In this document: positions 1-8,030 of the stretch, piece after piece
Layout: every line of letters begins with the position of its first letter
Numbering within the stretch: the first letter of the stretch is position 1
Assembly (NCBI GenBank): GCA_945903615.1
Contig: CAMDOL010000064.1
Location: 1-8,030 of the forward strand
Direction: 5' to 3'
Length of the DNA stretch: 8,030 nt
From: Rickettsia typhi
Lineage (GTDB): Bacteria > Pseudomonadota > Alphaproteobacteria > Rickettsiales > UBA1997
The notes under the pieces: model-generated
Database searches by the model: none
The model's input: the letters and a program-made list of their open reading frames with translations, nothing else
What the model was told of the DNA's origin: nothing
Made by a program: the position numbers and the translations under genes

Positions 1-1
1 A

Positions 2-181
2 GAAAGTGCTAAAAAAATTACTAAACACATCAAAGACAAAAAACTCAAAGTGCAAGCATCAATCAGAGGAGAAGAAGTGCGAGTGGAAGGCAAAAAGCGT
101 GATGATTTGCAAGAGGTTATGCAAGAGATGAAAAATTTTAGTTTAGATTTGCCTGTGCAATTTATTAATTTTAGAGACTAA
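2..181 (+). CDS. yajQ: YajQ family nucleotide-binding protein, C-terminal 59 residues
   Basis: Open from the left edge in frame 2 and ending with TAA at 179-181. The visible 59 residues match the C-terminus of the YajQ/DUF520 family as I remember it from E. coli: KKI...[10 protein letters not shown], then [18 protein letters not shown], then the family-typical ending QFINFRD. YajQ proteins are about 160 residues of two ferredoxin-like folds. They bind nucleotides, and orthologues in Xanthomonas and Stenotrophomonas bind cyclic di-GMP and influence transcription. The N-terminal ~100 residues lie outside the window. The next gene starts 2 nt after the stop on the same strand, so the two are probably co-transcribed. 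The family call is firm because the last ~35 residues are strongly conserved; the cellular role in this organism is not shown. Confidence 0.93.
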   Translation, partial: ESAKKITKHIKDKKLKVQASIRGEEVRVEGKKRDDLQEVMQEMKNFSLDLPVQFINFRD

Positions 182-183
182 AA

Positions 184-735
184 ATGGCACAAAAAACTTT
201 TGATCAACAAGTGAAACGCGCTTCAATATGGCTTGTCCCAACTGGCATTCCTTTAATAGCTGGTGCTGCTGGTTGCGCTGGCAGAGCAACTTTGTGGGCA
301 GGGTGTTTTTTTCTCAGTATGTTGTGTGCTTTTTTGTTGTCTGATCAAGTGGATGACAAAGGGGTGGCAAAACCAGGATCTTTGTTGGAGCGTTTTAATG
401 GCTGGGGAGATCACTGTTCTAAAACTCTATTTAATGATTGGAACTATGGTTGGGACTCAACCGTTGAATTTGCAAGAAGCTTGAAAGAGTTTTTAGGTGG
501 CAATCCTGTGCAAGAAAACAAACAGAAGTACATAGACAAGAGCACACCAGAAGCATCAAAGCCAGAAAACACAAGCCAAAAAAACCCAACACAAAATACA
601 ACAATTAAAGATCAAAAAAAAGCAGATCTTGATGATATCGCAGTAACGACGCCAGGGGCAGCTCTTCAGGTTGAAAAATTCGAACAACTTGCTTATGACT
701 CGGAAAGGGAAAAGAGTGGGGACCAACAACCCTAA
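184..735 (+). CDS. Hypothetical small membrane protein with polar C-terminal tail
   Basis: I do not recognise this 183-residue protein. It starts 2 nt after the yajQ stop, with a weak AGAG-like ribosome site inside the last yajQ codons, so it looks translationally linked to yajQ. After a short basic N-terminus (KR at 11-12) there are two hydrophobic segments, about residues 14-32 (small residues, Gly/Ala rich) and 36-53 (Phe/Leu/Cys rich), separated by one Arg. They probably form a membrane hairpin. A tryptophan-rich stretch follows (W74, W86, W90 with D85 and D91), which may be an interfacial or folded segment. From about residue 105 the protein is polar, rich in Lys/Asn/Gln/Thr/Pro, and probably disordered. 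No catalytic motif or lipobox is evident. The frame is real rather than a shadow: it fills the yajQ-thiS gap fully and the shorter overlapping frame shows no protein character. Function is unknown. Confidence 0.75.
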   Translation: MAQKTFDQQVKRASIWLVPTGIPLIAGAAGCAGRATLWAGCFFLSMLCAFLLSDQVDDKGVAKPGSLLERFNGWGDHCSKTLFNDWNYGWDSTVEFARSLKEFLGGNPVQENKQKYIDKSTPEASKPENTSQKNPTQNTTIKDQKKADLDDIAVTTPGAALQVEKFEQLAYDSEREKSGDQQP

Positions 736-762
736 ACATTAACCACAAAATTATCTCGTTGG

Positions 763-972
763 TTAGCCTCCGCCAATAAAATGCACGATCTCCACCCGAT
801 CGCCTTCACTTAAAATATTCCCTTCAAATTCTTCCGGCAAAATAATCTCATAATTATTCTCCACCGCAATTTTTTTTATATCCAATTCCAGCTCTTCCAG
901 CAGATTTTTTATCGAGGTTTTTGGCGCAATAAATTTATCCTCGCCGTTTAGTGTAATCTTGATCTTTGCCAT
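763..972 (-). CDS. thiS: ThiS sulfur carrier protein
   Basis: A 69-residue protein of the ubiquitin-like ThiS/MoaD fold, normal length for ThiS. It starts MAKIKITLNGE, has the typical IKNLLEEL helix near residues 21-28, and ends EIVHFIGGG. The terminal Gly-Gly is adenylylated by ThiF and converted to a thiocarboxylate, which donates sulfur to ThiG when the thiazole ring of thiamine is built in the cytoplasm. An ending in three glycines is common in the family. The C-terminal VHFIGGG favours ThiS over MoaD. The gene usually lies beside thiG, thiO or thiF, but here it stands alone, convergent with the membrane-protein gene (27-nt gap) and divergent from gyrB. There is no clear ribosome site: a GGAG on the minus strand lies more than 15 nt upstream of the ATG, which is too far to count. 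Confidence 0.92.
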   Translation of the reverse strand: MAKIKITLNGEDKFIAPKTSIKNLLEELELDIKKIAVENNYEIILPEEFEGNILSEGDRVEIVHFIGGG

Positions 973-979
973 ATTTTTG

Positions 980-1007
980 TTGGTTTTTTAAACTCCATAT
1001 TTATAAT
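980..1007 (+). promoter_or_regulatory. Candidate sigma70-type promoter for gyrB
   Basis: On the plus strand a perfect TATAAT stands at 1002-1007, with TTGGTT at 980-985, 16 nt upstream. Only the first three bases of the -35 match consensus. If used, transcription would start near 1014 and palindromic element A would lie almost entirely in a ~200-nt gyrB leader. In such AT-rich DNA a TATAAT can occur by chance, so this is only a candidate. Confidence 0.3.
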
Positions 1008-1016
1008 GGTGCTTCC

Positions 1017-1177
1017 ATACCACTTCTACTTAGTAATTGACTTTTTTAGCTTCATCTTTTTGGTCTAAAATTTAATTAAAACCTCCTTTATATCGCGATA
1101 CAGAAGGCTTTTTACTTAAATTTTATCCTCAAAAAATATTTTTCTAAAAAAAGTCAATTACTAAGTGGAGTTGGTAT
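1017..1177. repeat. Palindromic element A (161 nt) in the thiS-gyrB spacer
   Basis: The sequence folds on itself over its whole length around a centre near 1096. The strongest arms are 1029-1049 and 1144-1165 (21 of 22 positions match, one extra A in the right arm). They extend outward to 1017 and 1177 with 14 of 17 further matches. A second, nested perfect 10-bp pair is 1066-1075 with 1116-1125 (TAAAATTTAA / TTAAATTTTA). The apex holds the 10-bp self-complementary TATCGCGATA at 1091-1100, flanked by CCTT (1085-1088) and AAGG (1104-1107). No protein is encoded. It resembles the palindromic or MITE-like repeats of some alphaproteobacteria in size and shape. Its outer ends resemble those of element B. 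It ends only 35 nt before the gyrB ATG, so it must affect the leader or promoter of gyrB. Confidence 0.8.
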
Positions 1178-1206
1178 TATTCCTCTCACCTAAAAATAAT
1201 CAATAA

Positions 1207-3654
<2,448 letters not shown>

Positions 3655-3679
3655 TAATTTGTTATCCCTTTACTCATAA

Positions 3680-3715
3680 AAAAAGCCAGCTACTTTTTAA
3701 AGTAGCTGGCTTTTT
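3680..3715. terminator. Bidirectional Rho-independent terminator between gyrB and RNase J gene
   Basis: A perfect 16-bp stem (3680-3695 with 3700-3715, core GCCAGCTACTT / AAGTAGCTGGC) closes a 4-nt loop. It has an A-run on the left and a T-run on the right, so it reads as an intrinsic terminator from either side. It starts 25 nt after the gyrB stop and lies 15 nt beyond the stop of the convergent RNase J gene. Confidence 0.95.
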
Positions 3716-3730
3716 GTTGACAAGGCTTGT

Positions 3731-5488
3731 CTAAACAACCCTCACAACTACTTCCATCATTGGCTTTTTGCCCATCAAATCGTGAAAATCTTTCCCCAAT
3801 TTATTTCTGATTGATTTTGAAATTGCTTCAATAGCCTTGTTATTGGCGTGATTATTCTGCGGTTGGTTTTTCTTGCCAAAGATTTTATCTTTAAAGCTAC
3901 TTTTTTTGCCTTTGAATAACTCTTTCGCCGAGCTTTTAATCGCAATTGTAACATCTTTTTTTAGCCAATGCAAAGTGTCAGGATCTTTGCTAAAATCAAT
4001 AGCCCCAGGAGTTTTGATTTCAATATCACCAAGCACTTCACCGCTTGATCCATCAATCACCACAATCACAATCACAATTCCGGCGAATTGCAATTTGTAT
4101 CTGGTTTTAATCACTTCGCCTTCAAGCGGAATTAATTGCCTGCCATCAATGCCCATATAGCCAGTTGGAACTTGCCCAACAACCGTGCTATCTTCGCCAT
4201 TATTAGCCTTAGAAAGTTTTACCACCGTGCCGTTTTCAACGGCGATAGAAGTTTTAACTCCCCATTCTTTTACCAAAGCGCCATGTTGTTTTAAGTGAAC
4301 AAACTCCCCATGAACTGGAATGGCAATTTTTGGTTTAGCTAGCTCATACATTTCTTTGAGCTCATCTTGATTTGGATGTCCAGAAACATGGACAAAATGA
4401 TCTTTTTCAGTGATCACTTCCACTTTCTTTTTTGCAAATAAATTGAAAAGCGCAAAAATTGATTTTTCATTTCCGGGAATGATTTTGGAAGAAAAAATCA
4501 TCGTATCGCCAGCTTTAAATTTGATGGTCGGATGTTTGTCAGTAGCGATTTTCATCGTGCCAGCGTTGGATTCACCTTGGCAACCGGTGGATAAAATTAA
4601 AACTTCCGAAGGGCTAAAAAATTTAAGTTCTTTATCAGAAATGAAAGCGGGAAGATCTTTAAAATAACCAGTTTTGATAGCGATTTCTTTGAGTCTTTGT
4701 AGCGAGAAACCAGTCAAACAAACTTTTCTGCCGCAACTTTCAGCAACTTGTGCAATAGTGAAAACCCGTGCAATGTTAGATGCAAAAGTTGTCACACCAA
4801 CTAATTGCTTACAATCTTTTATGATTGATTTTAGGCTTTCAAAAAGATCGCCTTCTGAACGAGAATGCCCAGGAGAAAGCGCGTTTGTTGAGTCGCAAAC
4901 CAGTGCTAAAATTTCACCCTTATCGCCATATTCTTTAATTTTTTCTTTTTCAGAAATTTTTCCTAAAACTGGATTTGGATCAAATTTCCAATCCCCAGAA
5001 TGTAAAATATTGCCATGACGAGTTTTGATCATCAAAGCGTTCATCTCAGGAACTGAATGGGTCAAGCCAATAAATTCAATATTAAAATTGCCCAATTTTA
5101 ATTCTTTGCTTTCGTCAATCACATTAATTTTAACTCTTGATCCAAAAGCGTATTCTTCAAGTTTGGCACGCAAAAATTTTGCTGCAAAATCGGAAGTATA
5201 AACTGGAGCTTCCAACTCTTGCCACAAATGTTGAACTGCGCCCAAATGATCTTCGTGAATGTGAGTTATGATAATTCCCAGCAAATCTTTTTTATGTGCC
5301 TTAATAAAAGATATATCCGCCGCGAGCATATCAATTCCGGGAACATCGTGAGCAAAGCCCAGCCCGCAATCGACCATAATCCATTTGCCATCCAGATGAT
5401 ACAAATTTACATTCATACCAATTTCACTAGCACCGCCCAGTGGCACGAATAATAAGTCTTCGTGGTGTTTTTTTAAATTTAATTGCAT
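3731..5488 (-). CDS. rnj: Ribonuclease J (metallo-beta-lactamase / beta-CASP family)
   Basis: A 585-residue cytoplasmic ribonuclease of the RNase J family, which has 5'-to-3' exonuclease and endonuclease activity in mRNA decay and rRNA 5'-end maturation. The N-terminal start is typical (FVPLGGASEIGMNVNLY, residues 14-30). The zinc motif HxHxDH is H76-I-H78-E-D80-H81; the middle Ile is often Gly or Ala in relatives but is not a ligand. Further ligands are H144 (THSVPE), D166 (HSGDWKFD) and H393 (PVHGE). The beta-CASP domain includes CDSTNA (199-204), STGCQGE (300-306) and SGHPNQDEL with H371. A Lys/Asn-rich linker near 525-552 leads to the small C-terminal domain, which ends EVVVRVV. The gene follows alaS by 22 nt on the same strand with no terminator between, so the two probably form an operon. 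I see no lost catalytic residue. Confidence 0.96.
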   Translation of the reverse strand: MQLNLKKHHEDLLFVPLGGASEIGMNVNLYHLDGKWIMVDCGLGFAHDVPGIDMLAADISFIKAHKKDLLGIIITHIHEDHLGAVQHLWQELEAPVYTSDFAAKFLRAKLEEYAFGSRVKINVIDESKELKLGNFNIEFIGLTHSVPEMNALMIKTRHGNILHSGDWKFDPNPVLGKISEKEKIKEYGDKGEILALVCDSTNALSPGHSRSEGDLFESLKSIIKDCKQLVGVTTFASNIARVFTIAQVAESCGRKVCLTGFSLQRLKEIAIKTGYFKDLPAFISDKELKFFSPSEVLILSTGCQGESNAGTMKIATDKHPTIKFKAGDTMIFSSKIIPGNEKSIFALFNLFAKKKVEVITEKDHFVHVSGHPNQDELKEMYELAKPKIAIPVHGEFVHLKQHGALVKEWGVKTSIAVENGTVVKLSKANNGEDSTVVGQVPTGYMGIDGRQLIPLEGEVIKTRYKLQFAGIVIVIVVIDGSSGEVLGDIEIKTPGAIDFSKDPDTLHWLKKDVTIAIKSSAKELFKGKKSSFKDKIFGKKNQPQNNHANNKAIEAISKSIRNKLGKDFHDLMGKKPMMEVVVRVV

Positions 5489-5510
5489 TTATTTATTTTA
5501 TAATTTGTCT

Positions 5511-7622
5511 TTAGAGAACATCCCTTAAAACTTGAACAGCATCGTCAATTCCGTTTCTATTTGTGCCGCCGCACATTGCTAAATCTGCTTTGCCACCACC
5601 ACCTTTGCCACCAATTATTTGCGCGATTTGGCTGATAATTTTATTGGCTTGGAGTTTTTCAGTCAGGTTTTGGCTGATTGCCAAGATACATGATAACTTA
5701 TCACTTTCAAAACCAAAGAACAAAATGCAAGAATTTTGCTGATATTCTTTTTGCTGTTTAATTTCAGTTGCCAAATCCTTTAATTCTTTGGCTCCAACGC
5801 CCTCAAAAAAATGATGAACTAAATTAATTTCGCCGATTTTTTCAACAGTAAAATTGTTACTCAAAGATAATTTTTCTTTTTTGAGTTTGTCAATTTCCTT
5901 TTGCAGAGCCTTGATTTCCGCCATTTTGGCTTCGCCTAATTGATAGGTTTTGGCAATTATTTCCTGCATCGAAGAAATTTCTGCTGCACTTACAACTTCA
6001 TTTTCAGAGGCTTCTTCGCCGAAATAAGATAAATCATCAAAACCTTTTTTGGCGCTGTGAAATTGGTTGTGGGGAAATTTTACTTCTTCAAATTGTCCAG
6101 TGATTTTTAAAGATTCCAACAAAGCTTGCAATTTTCTTTCCTGCAATCTGCAATATTCCAAAGCAAAAAAACCAGTTTTAGCCTCAATCCTTCTGATTCC
6201 AGCGGCAATGCCTTTTTCAGAGATAATTTTTAGAATTCCAATATTGCCAGTAGCTTTTGCGTGAGTGCCGCCACAAAGTTCAACCGATTGTCCCATTTGT
6301 AAAACGCGAACCACATCATCATATTTTTCACCAAACAAAGCCATTGCACCTTTGTTTCTGGCTTCTTCCAAAGGTAAAATATCAGTTTGAATTTGACTAT
6401 TTTGACGAATATAAAAATTGACCAAATCTTCAACTTGATCAATTTCTAATTGGCTTAAAGGTTTGTTATGATTGAAGTCAAAAGTGAAATATTCACCATC
6501 AACATTTGAACCTTTTTGGCTGATGTGATTACCAACAATTTGTTTTAAAGCAAAATGCAAAAGGTGAGTTGCGGAGTGATTAATGGCACGGAATTGGCGG
6601 CTTCTATTATTAACTAAAGCGATGATTATATCGCCAGTTTTGAAACTGCCACGAATTTCAGAGGCGCAGTGAATAAATAAATCTCCCGCCATTTTTTTGG
6701 TTTCAAAAATGTCGATAATATTTTTTAAATTGTTGTGATTAATTAGTTGATTTTCTTGATATTCATTGACCAAAATAAAATTTCCATCATCACCTTTTTG
6801 CCCGCCAGAAGTAGCGTAGAATGGGGTTTGATCTAAGATAATTTCAATATTTTTATCGCCGTTTTTGATTTCCTGAACTTCTTTTTTATCTTTTAAAATT
6901 GCTAAAATTTTAGCTGTTGATTTTGTTGATTCATAACCTAAAAATTTAGTGTTTGGGCATTTATTTTTTAAATTAAAATAAATCTCGCTGTCTTTGGCTT
7001 CACCACTTCCGGACCAATTTTCTTTGCCACGCTTTTTTTGCTGTTCCATCTGTGAATCAAAGTCTGCTAAATCAACTTCCAGATTTTTTTCGCGCAAAAT
7101 ATCCTCCGTTAAATCGAGAGGAAATCCATAAGTGTCGTATAATTTAAATGCCGCTAATCCAGAAAATTTTTCACCTTTTTTAGCTTTTGATAATTCCTCT
7201 TCAAGCATTTCCATTCCTCGTCCTAGAGTCTTTATAAATCTTTCTTCCTCAGTTTTTAAAGTGTCAATAATTGTATCTTTAGCACGCACTAATTCTGGAT
7301 AAGATTCGCCCATTTGGGCAATTAAAACCGGAGCTAATTTATACATCACTGGTTTGTCAGATCCAAGTTTGTGAATGTGGCGCATGGCGCGTCGCATGAT
7401 GCGTCGCAACACATAACCTCTGCCTTCATTAGATGGCATTACTCCATCGGCGATTAAAAAAGACGAAGAGCGCAAATGGTCCGCGATAACTTTATAAGAT
7501 GGATTGATGGAAGAATCATTTGTCATTTTGTAATTATGTAATATATTTTGAAATCGCAAGTCGTTCAGTCTAATACCAAATCCAATCTTAAATTCATCTT
7601 TAAGCTTCGTCTTTTTACTCAT
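5511..7622 (-). CDS. alaS: N-terminally truncated alanyl-tRNA synthetase: editing and C-Ala domains without catalytic core
   Basis: Normal AlaRS is ~875 residues; this product is 703 and lacks the first ~280. Homology begins around residue 40 (NPSYKVIADHLRSSSFLIAD, then GVMPSNEGRGYVLRR), which corresponds to the start of the tRNA-recognition helices. Class II motifs 1, 2 and 3, which bind ATP and alanine, are absent, so on its own it should not charge tRNA. The editing domain looks intact: H349 and H353 (HSATH) with C450 and H454 (CGGTH) form the zinc site that removes Ser or Gly from tRNA-Ala. A Lys/Glu-rich coiled coil spans about 552-586. C-Ala has the conserved GGKGGGG (671-677) and ends normally at VQVLRDVL. 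Residues 1-17 are encoded by one arm of palindromic element B. M33 (codon 7524-7526) is an alternative start; neither start has a clear ribosome site. It may be half of a split enzyme, an AlaX-like trans-editing protein, a decaying gene, or an assembly or rearrangement junction. Confidence 0.88.
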   Translation of the reverse strand: MSKKTKLKDEFKIGFGIRLNDLRFQNILHNYKMTNDSSINPSYKVIADHLRSSSFLIADGVMPSNEGRGYVLRRIMRRAMRHIHKLGSDKPVMYKLAPVLIAQMGESYPELVRAKDTIIDTLKTEEERFIKTLGRGMEMLEEELSKAKKGEKFSGLAAFKLYDTYGFPLDLTEDILREKNLEVDLADFDSQMEQQKKRGKENWSGSGEAKDSEIYFNLKNKCPNTKFLGYESTKSTAKILAILKDKKEVQEIKNGDKNIEIILDQTPFYATSGGQKGDDGNFILVNEYQENQLINHNNLKNIIDIFETKKMAGDLFIHCASEIRGSFKTGDIIIALVNNRSRQFRAINHSATHLLHFALKQIVGNHISQKGSNVDGEYFTFDFNHNKPLSQLEIDQVEDLVNFYIRQNSQIQTDILPLEEARNKGAMALFGEKYDDVVRVLQMGQSVELCGGTHAKATGNIGILKIISEKGIAAGIRRIEAKTGFFALEYCRLQERKLQALLESLKITGQFEEVKFPHNQFHSAKKGFDDLSYFGEEASENEVVSAAEISSMQEIIAKTYQLGEAKMAEIKALQKEIDKLKKEKLSLSNNFTVEKIGEINLVHHFFEGVGAKELKDLATEIKQQKEYQQNSCILFFGFESDKLSCILAISQNLTEKLQANKIISQIAQIIGGKGGGGKADLAMCGGTNRNGIDDAVQVLRDVL

Positions 7623-7783
7623 AATTTTTTATTTTTCTAATCTCAATGAGTTGCAAACAAAGTTTGTGGTAAAAATTTACTTGAAGAATTTAGGGGCAGA
7701 GCCTGCCTCTTGTATTCTTTGTCGCAATTTTTCTTCAAAAATACTTTGCTTAAATAATGAATTTAAGATTGGATTTGGTATAA
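7571..7783. repeat. Palindromic element B (about 213 nt) overlapping the alaS 5' end
   Basis: A perfect 25-bp inverted repeat pairs 7573-7597 (ATACCAAATCCAATCTTAAA...) with 7757-7781 (...GATTGGATTTGGTAT). Weaker matching continues inward for ~20 nt (TTTAAGC, then GTnTTTTT in both arms), giving arms of roughly 45-50 nt. The ~110-nt interior holds its own hairpin at 7692-7710 (8-bp stem with one G-T pair, core GGCAG / CTGCC, 3-nt loop) and short flanking repeats TTGAAGAA (7681-7688) and TTCTTCAA (7731-7738). The left arm and part of the interior carry the alaS start codon and first 17 codons. The right half is open on the minus strand for 34 codons. The outer ends resemble element A. No transposase is present, so it would be a non-autonomous or RPE-like element. 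Confidence 0.78.
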
Positions 7784-7799
7784 TTATCGTAAAGAAAAT

Positions 7800-7828
7800 T
7801 TGTATAAATTACTTTTAGGGATTATAAA
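7800..7828 (+). promoter_or_regulatory. Candidate promoter for the YggT-family gene
   Basis: TTGTAT at 7800-7805 and TATAAA at 7823-7828 are separated by 17 nt. Transcription would begin about 40 nt before the ATG at 7877. The -10 matches five of six bases and the -35 only three of six, so the call is weak. The site lies just outside the right end of element B in a spacer with no coding potential that I recognise. Confidence 0.3.
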
Positions 7829-7876
7829 AAAATCTCCGCTTAAGTTGTCTTGAGCCTAATTTATTATAGAAAATAA

Positions 7877-8030
7877 ATGACAAATCTAAATCCCTTCATC
7901 AACTTAATCGCTTCCATATTATCGATCTATTCCTTTTTGTTATTGGTTTATGTGATTTTGCAGCTTTTATTCACCTTTAAAATCATCAACCCTTATAGCG
8001 AATTTGTGCAAGCGGTTAATCGGTTTTTAA
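7877..8030 (+). CDS. yggT: YggT family membrane protein, N-terminal 51 residues
   Basis: Starts at ATG 7877 and runs off the window edge. The visible part begins with about ten polar or mixed residues, then one long hydrophobic helix (about residues 8-34, LIASILSIYSFLLLVYVILQ), then a loop FKIINPYSEFVQAVNRFL. That order (helix, then an Asn-Pro loop and a short amphipathic stretch leading to the second helix) is the layout of YggT proteins, small inner-membrane proteins of ~90-100 residues with two such repeats. Their role is poorly known; relatives are linked to cell-division placement, photosystem or plastid functions (YlmG/CCB3) and osmotic response. The family assignment rests on layout and a short conserved stretch, so it is moderate. 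The gene stands where the missing 5' half of alaS would be expected, but on the opposite strand. Confidence 0.7.
   Translation, partial: MTNLNPFINLIASILSIYSFLLLVYVILQLLFTFKIINPYSEFVQAVNRFL

Noticed and set aside
740..765. Short inverted repeat TAACCA / TGGTTA between the membrane-protein gene and thiS, as a possible terminator
   Set aside because: Only a 6-bp AT-rich stem with a 14-nt loop and no T-run on either side; it also includes the thiS stop codon.
1037..1071. TTGACT in the left arm of element A as a -35 box for gyrB
   Set aside because: No acceptable -10 lies 15-19 nt downstream; the nearest TAAAAT is 23 nt away.
3806..3818. Possible frameshift or C-terminal change in RNase J
   Set aside because: The frame is continuous, the length of 585 is close to alphaproteobacterial relatives, and all zinc ligands are present.
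7838..7855. 7-bp hairpin GCTTAAG / CTTGAGC before yggT, with a T-run on the minus strand
   Set aside because: It contains a wobble pair and is separated from the T-run by 5 nt, and no minus-strand gene is known upstream for it to terminate.
7877..7900. ATGACAAAT occurs both at the yggT start and at the internal Met33 of alaS, as a possible duplicated start region
   Set aside because: The similarity stops after nine bases and the following codons differ; chance is sufficient in AT-rich DNA.

Overview
The window is an AT-rich stretch of a bacterial chromosome, most likely from an alphaproteobacterium. The evidence is a long GyrB of the Gram-negative type (813 residues, with the insertion inside the TOPRIM region), an RNase J (widespread in Alphaproteobacteria, absent from most Gamma- and Betaproteobacteria), YajQ, ThiS and YggT. 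The low GC content and repeat-laden spacers suggest a small-genome or host-associated lineage, perhaps near Rickettsiales or Holosporales. That placement is inference.

Layout: the 3' end of yajQ (2-181, +) is followed after 2 nt by an unrecognised two-helix membrane protein gene (184-735, +). A lone thiS (763-972, -) converges on it. The 240-nt divergent spacer thiS-gyrB is largely filled by a 161-nt imperfect palindrome (element A, 1017-1177). gyrB (1213-3654, +) ends at a strong hairpin terminator (3680-3715) that also serves the convergent RNase J gene (3731-5488, -). RNase J is the downstream partner of alaS (5511-7622, -), 22 nt away. A second palindromic element (element B, 7571-7783) covers the 5' end of alaS. 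A spacer with a weak candidate promoter then leads to the start of a YggT-family gene (7877-8030, +, cut by the window edge).

The most unusual part is alaS. Its product begins at what is roughly residue 280 of a normal alanyl-tRNA synthetase. The whole class II aminoacylation core (motifs 1-3) is absent, while the tRNA-recognition helices, the zinc-type editing domain (HxxxH and CGGTH) and C-Ala are intact. The first ~17 codons are supplied by one arm of element B, and the missing catalytic half is not next to it, because yggT lies there instead. The gene could be one half of a split AlaRS, a free-standing AlaX-like trans-editing protein, a decaying copy, or the product of a rearrangement or assembly join at a repeated element. 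Elements A and B have related outer ends (approximately 5'-AATACCAAnTCCA), so they look like members of one dispersed palindromic family.

The housekeeping genes cover DNA supercoiling (gyrB), RNA decay and rRNA maturation (RNase J), tRNA charging/editing (alaS) and thiamine sulfur transfer (thiS). GyrB carries Asn at the position equivalent to E. coli Asp426, the residue changed in classic GyrB quinolone-resistant mutants.
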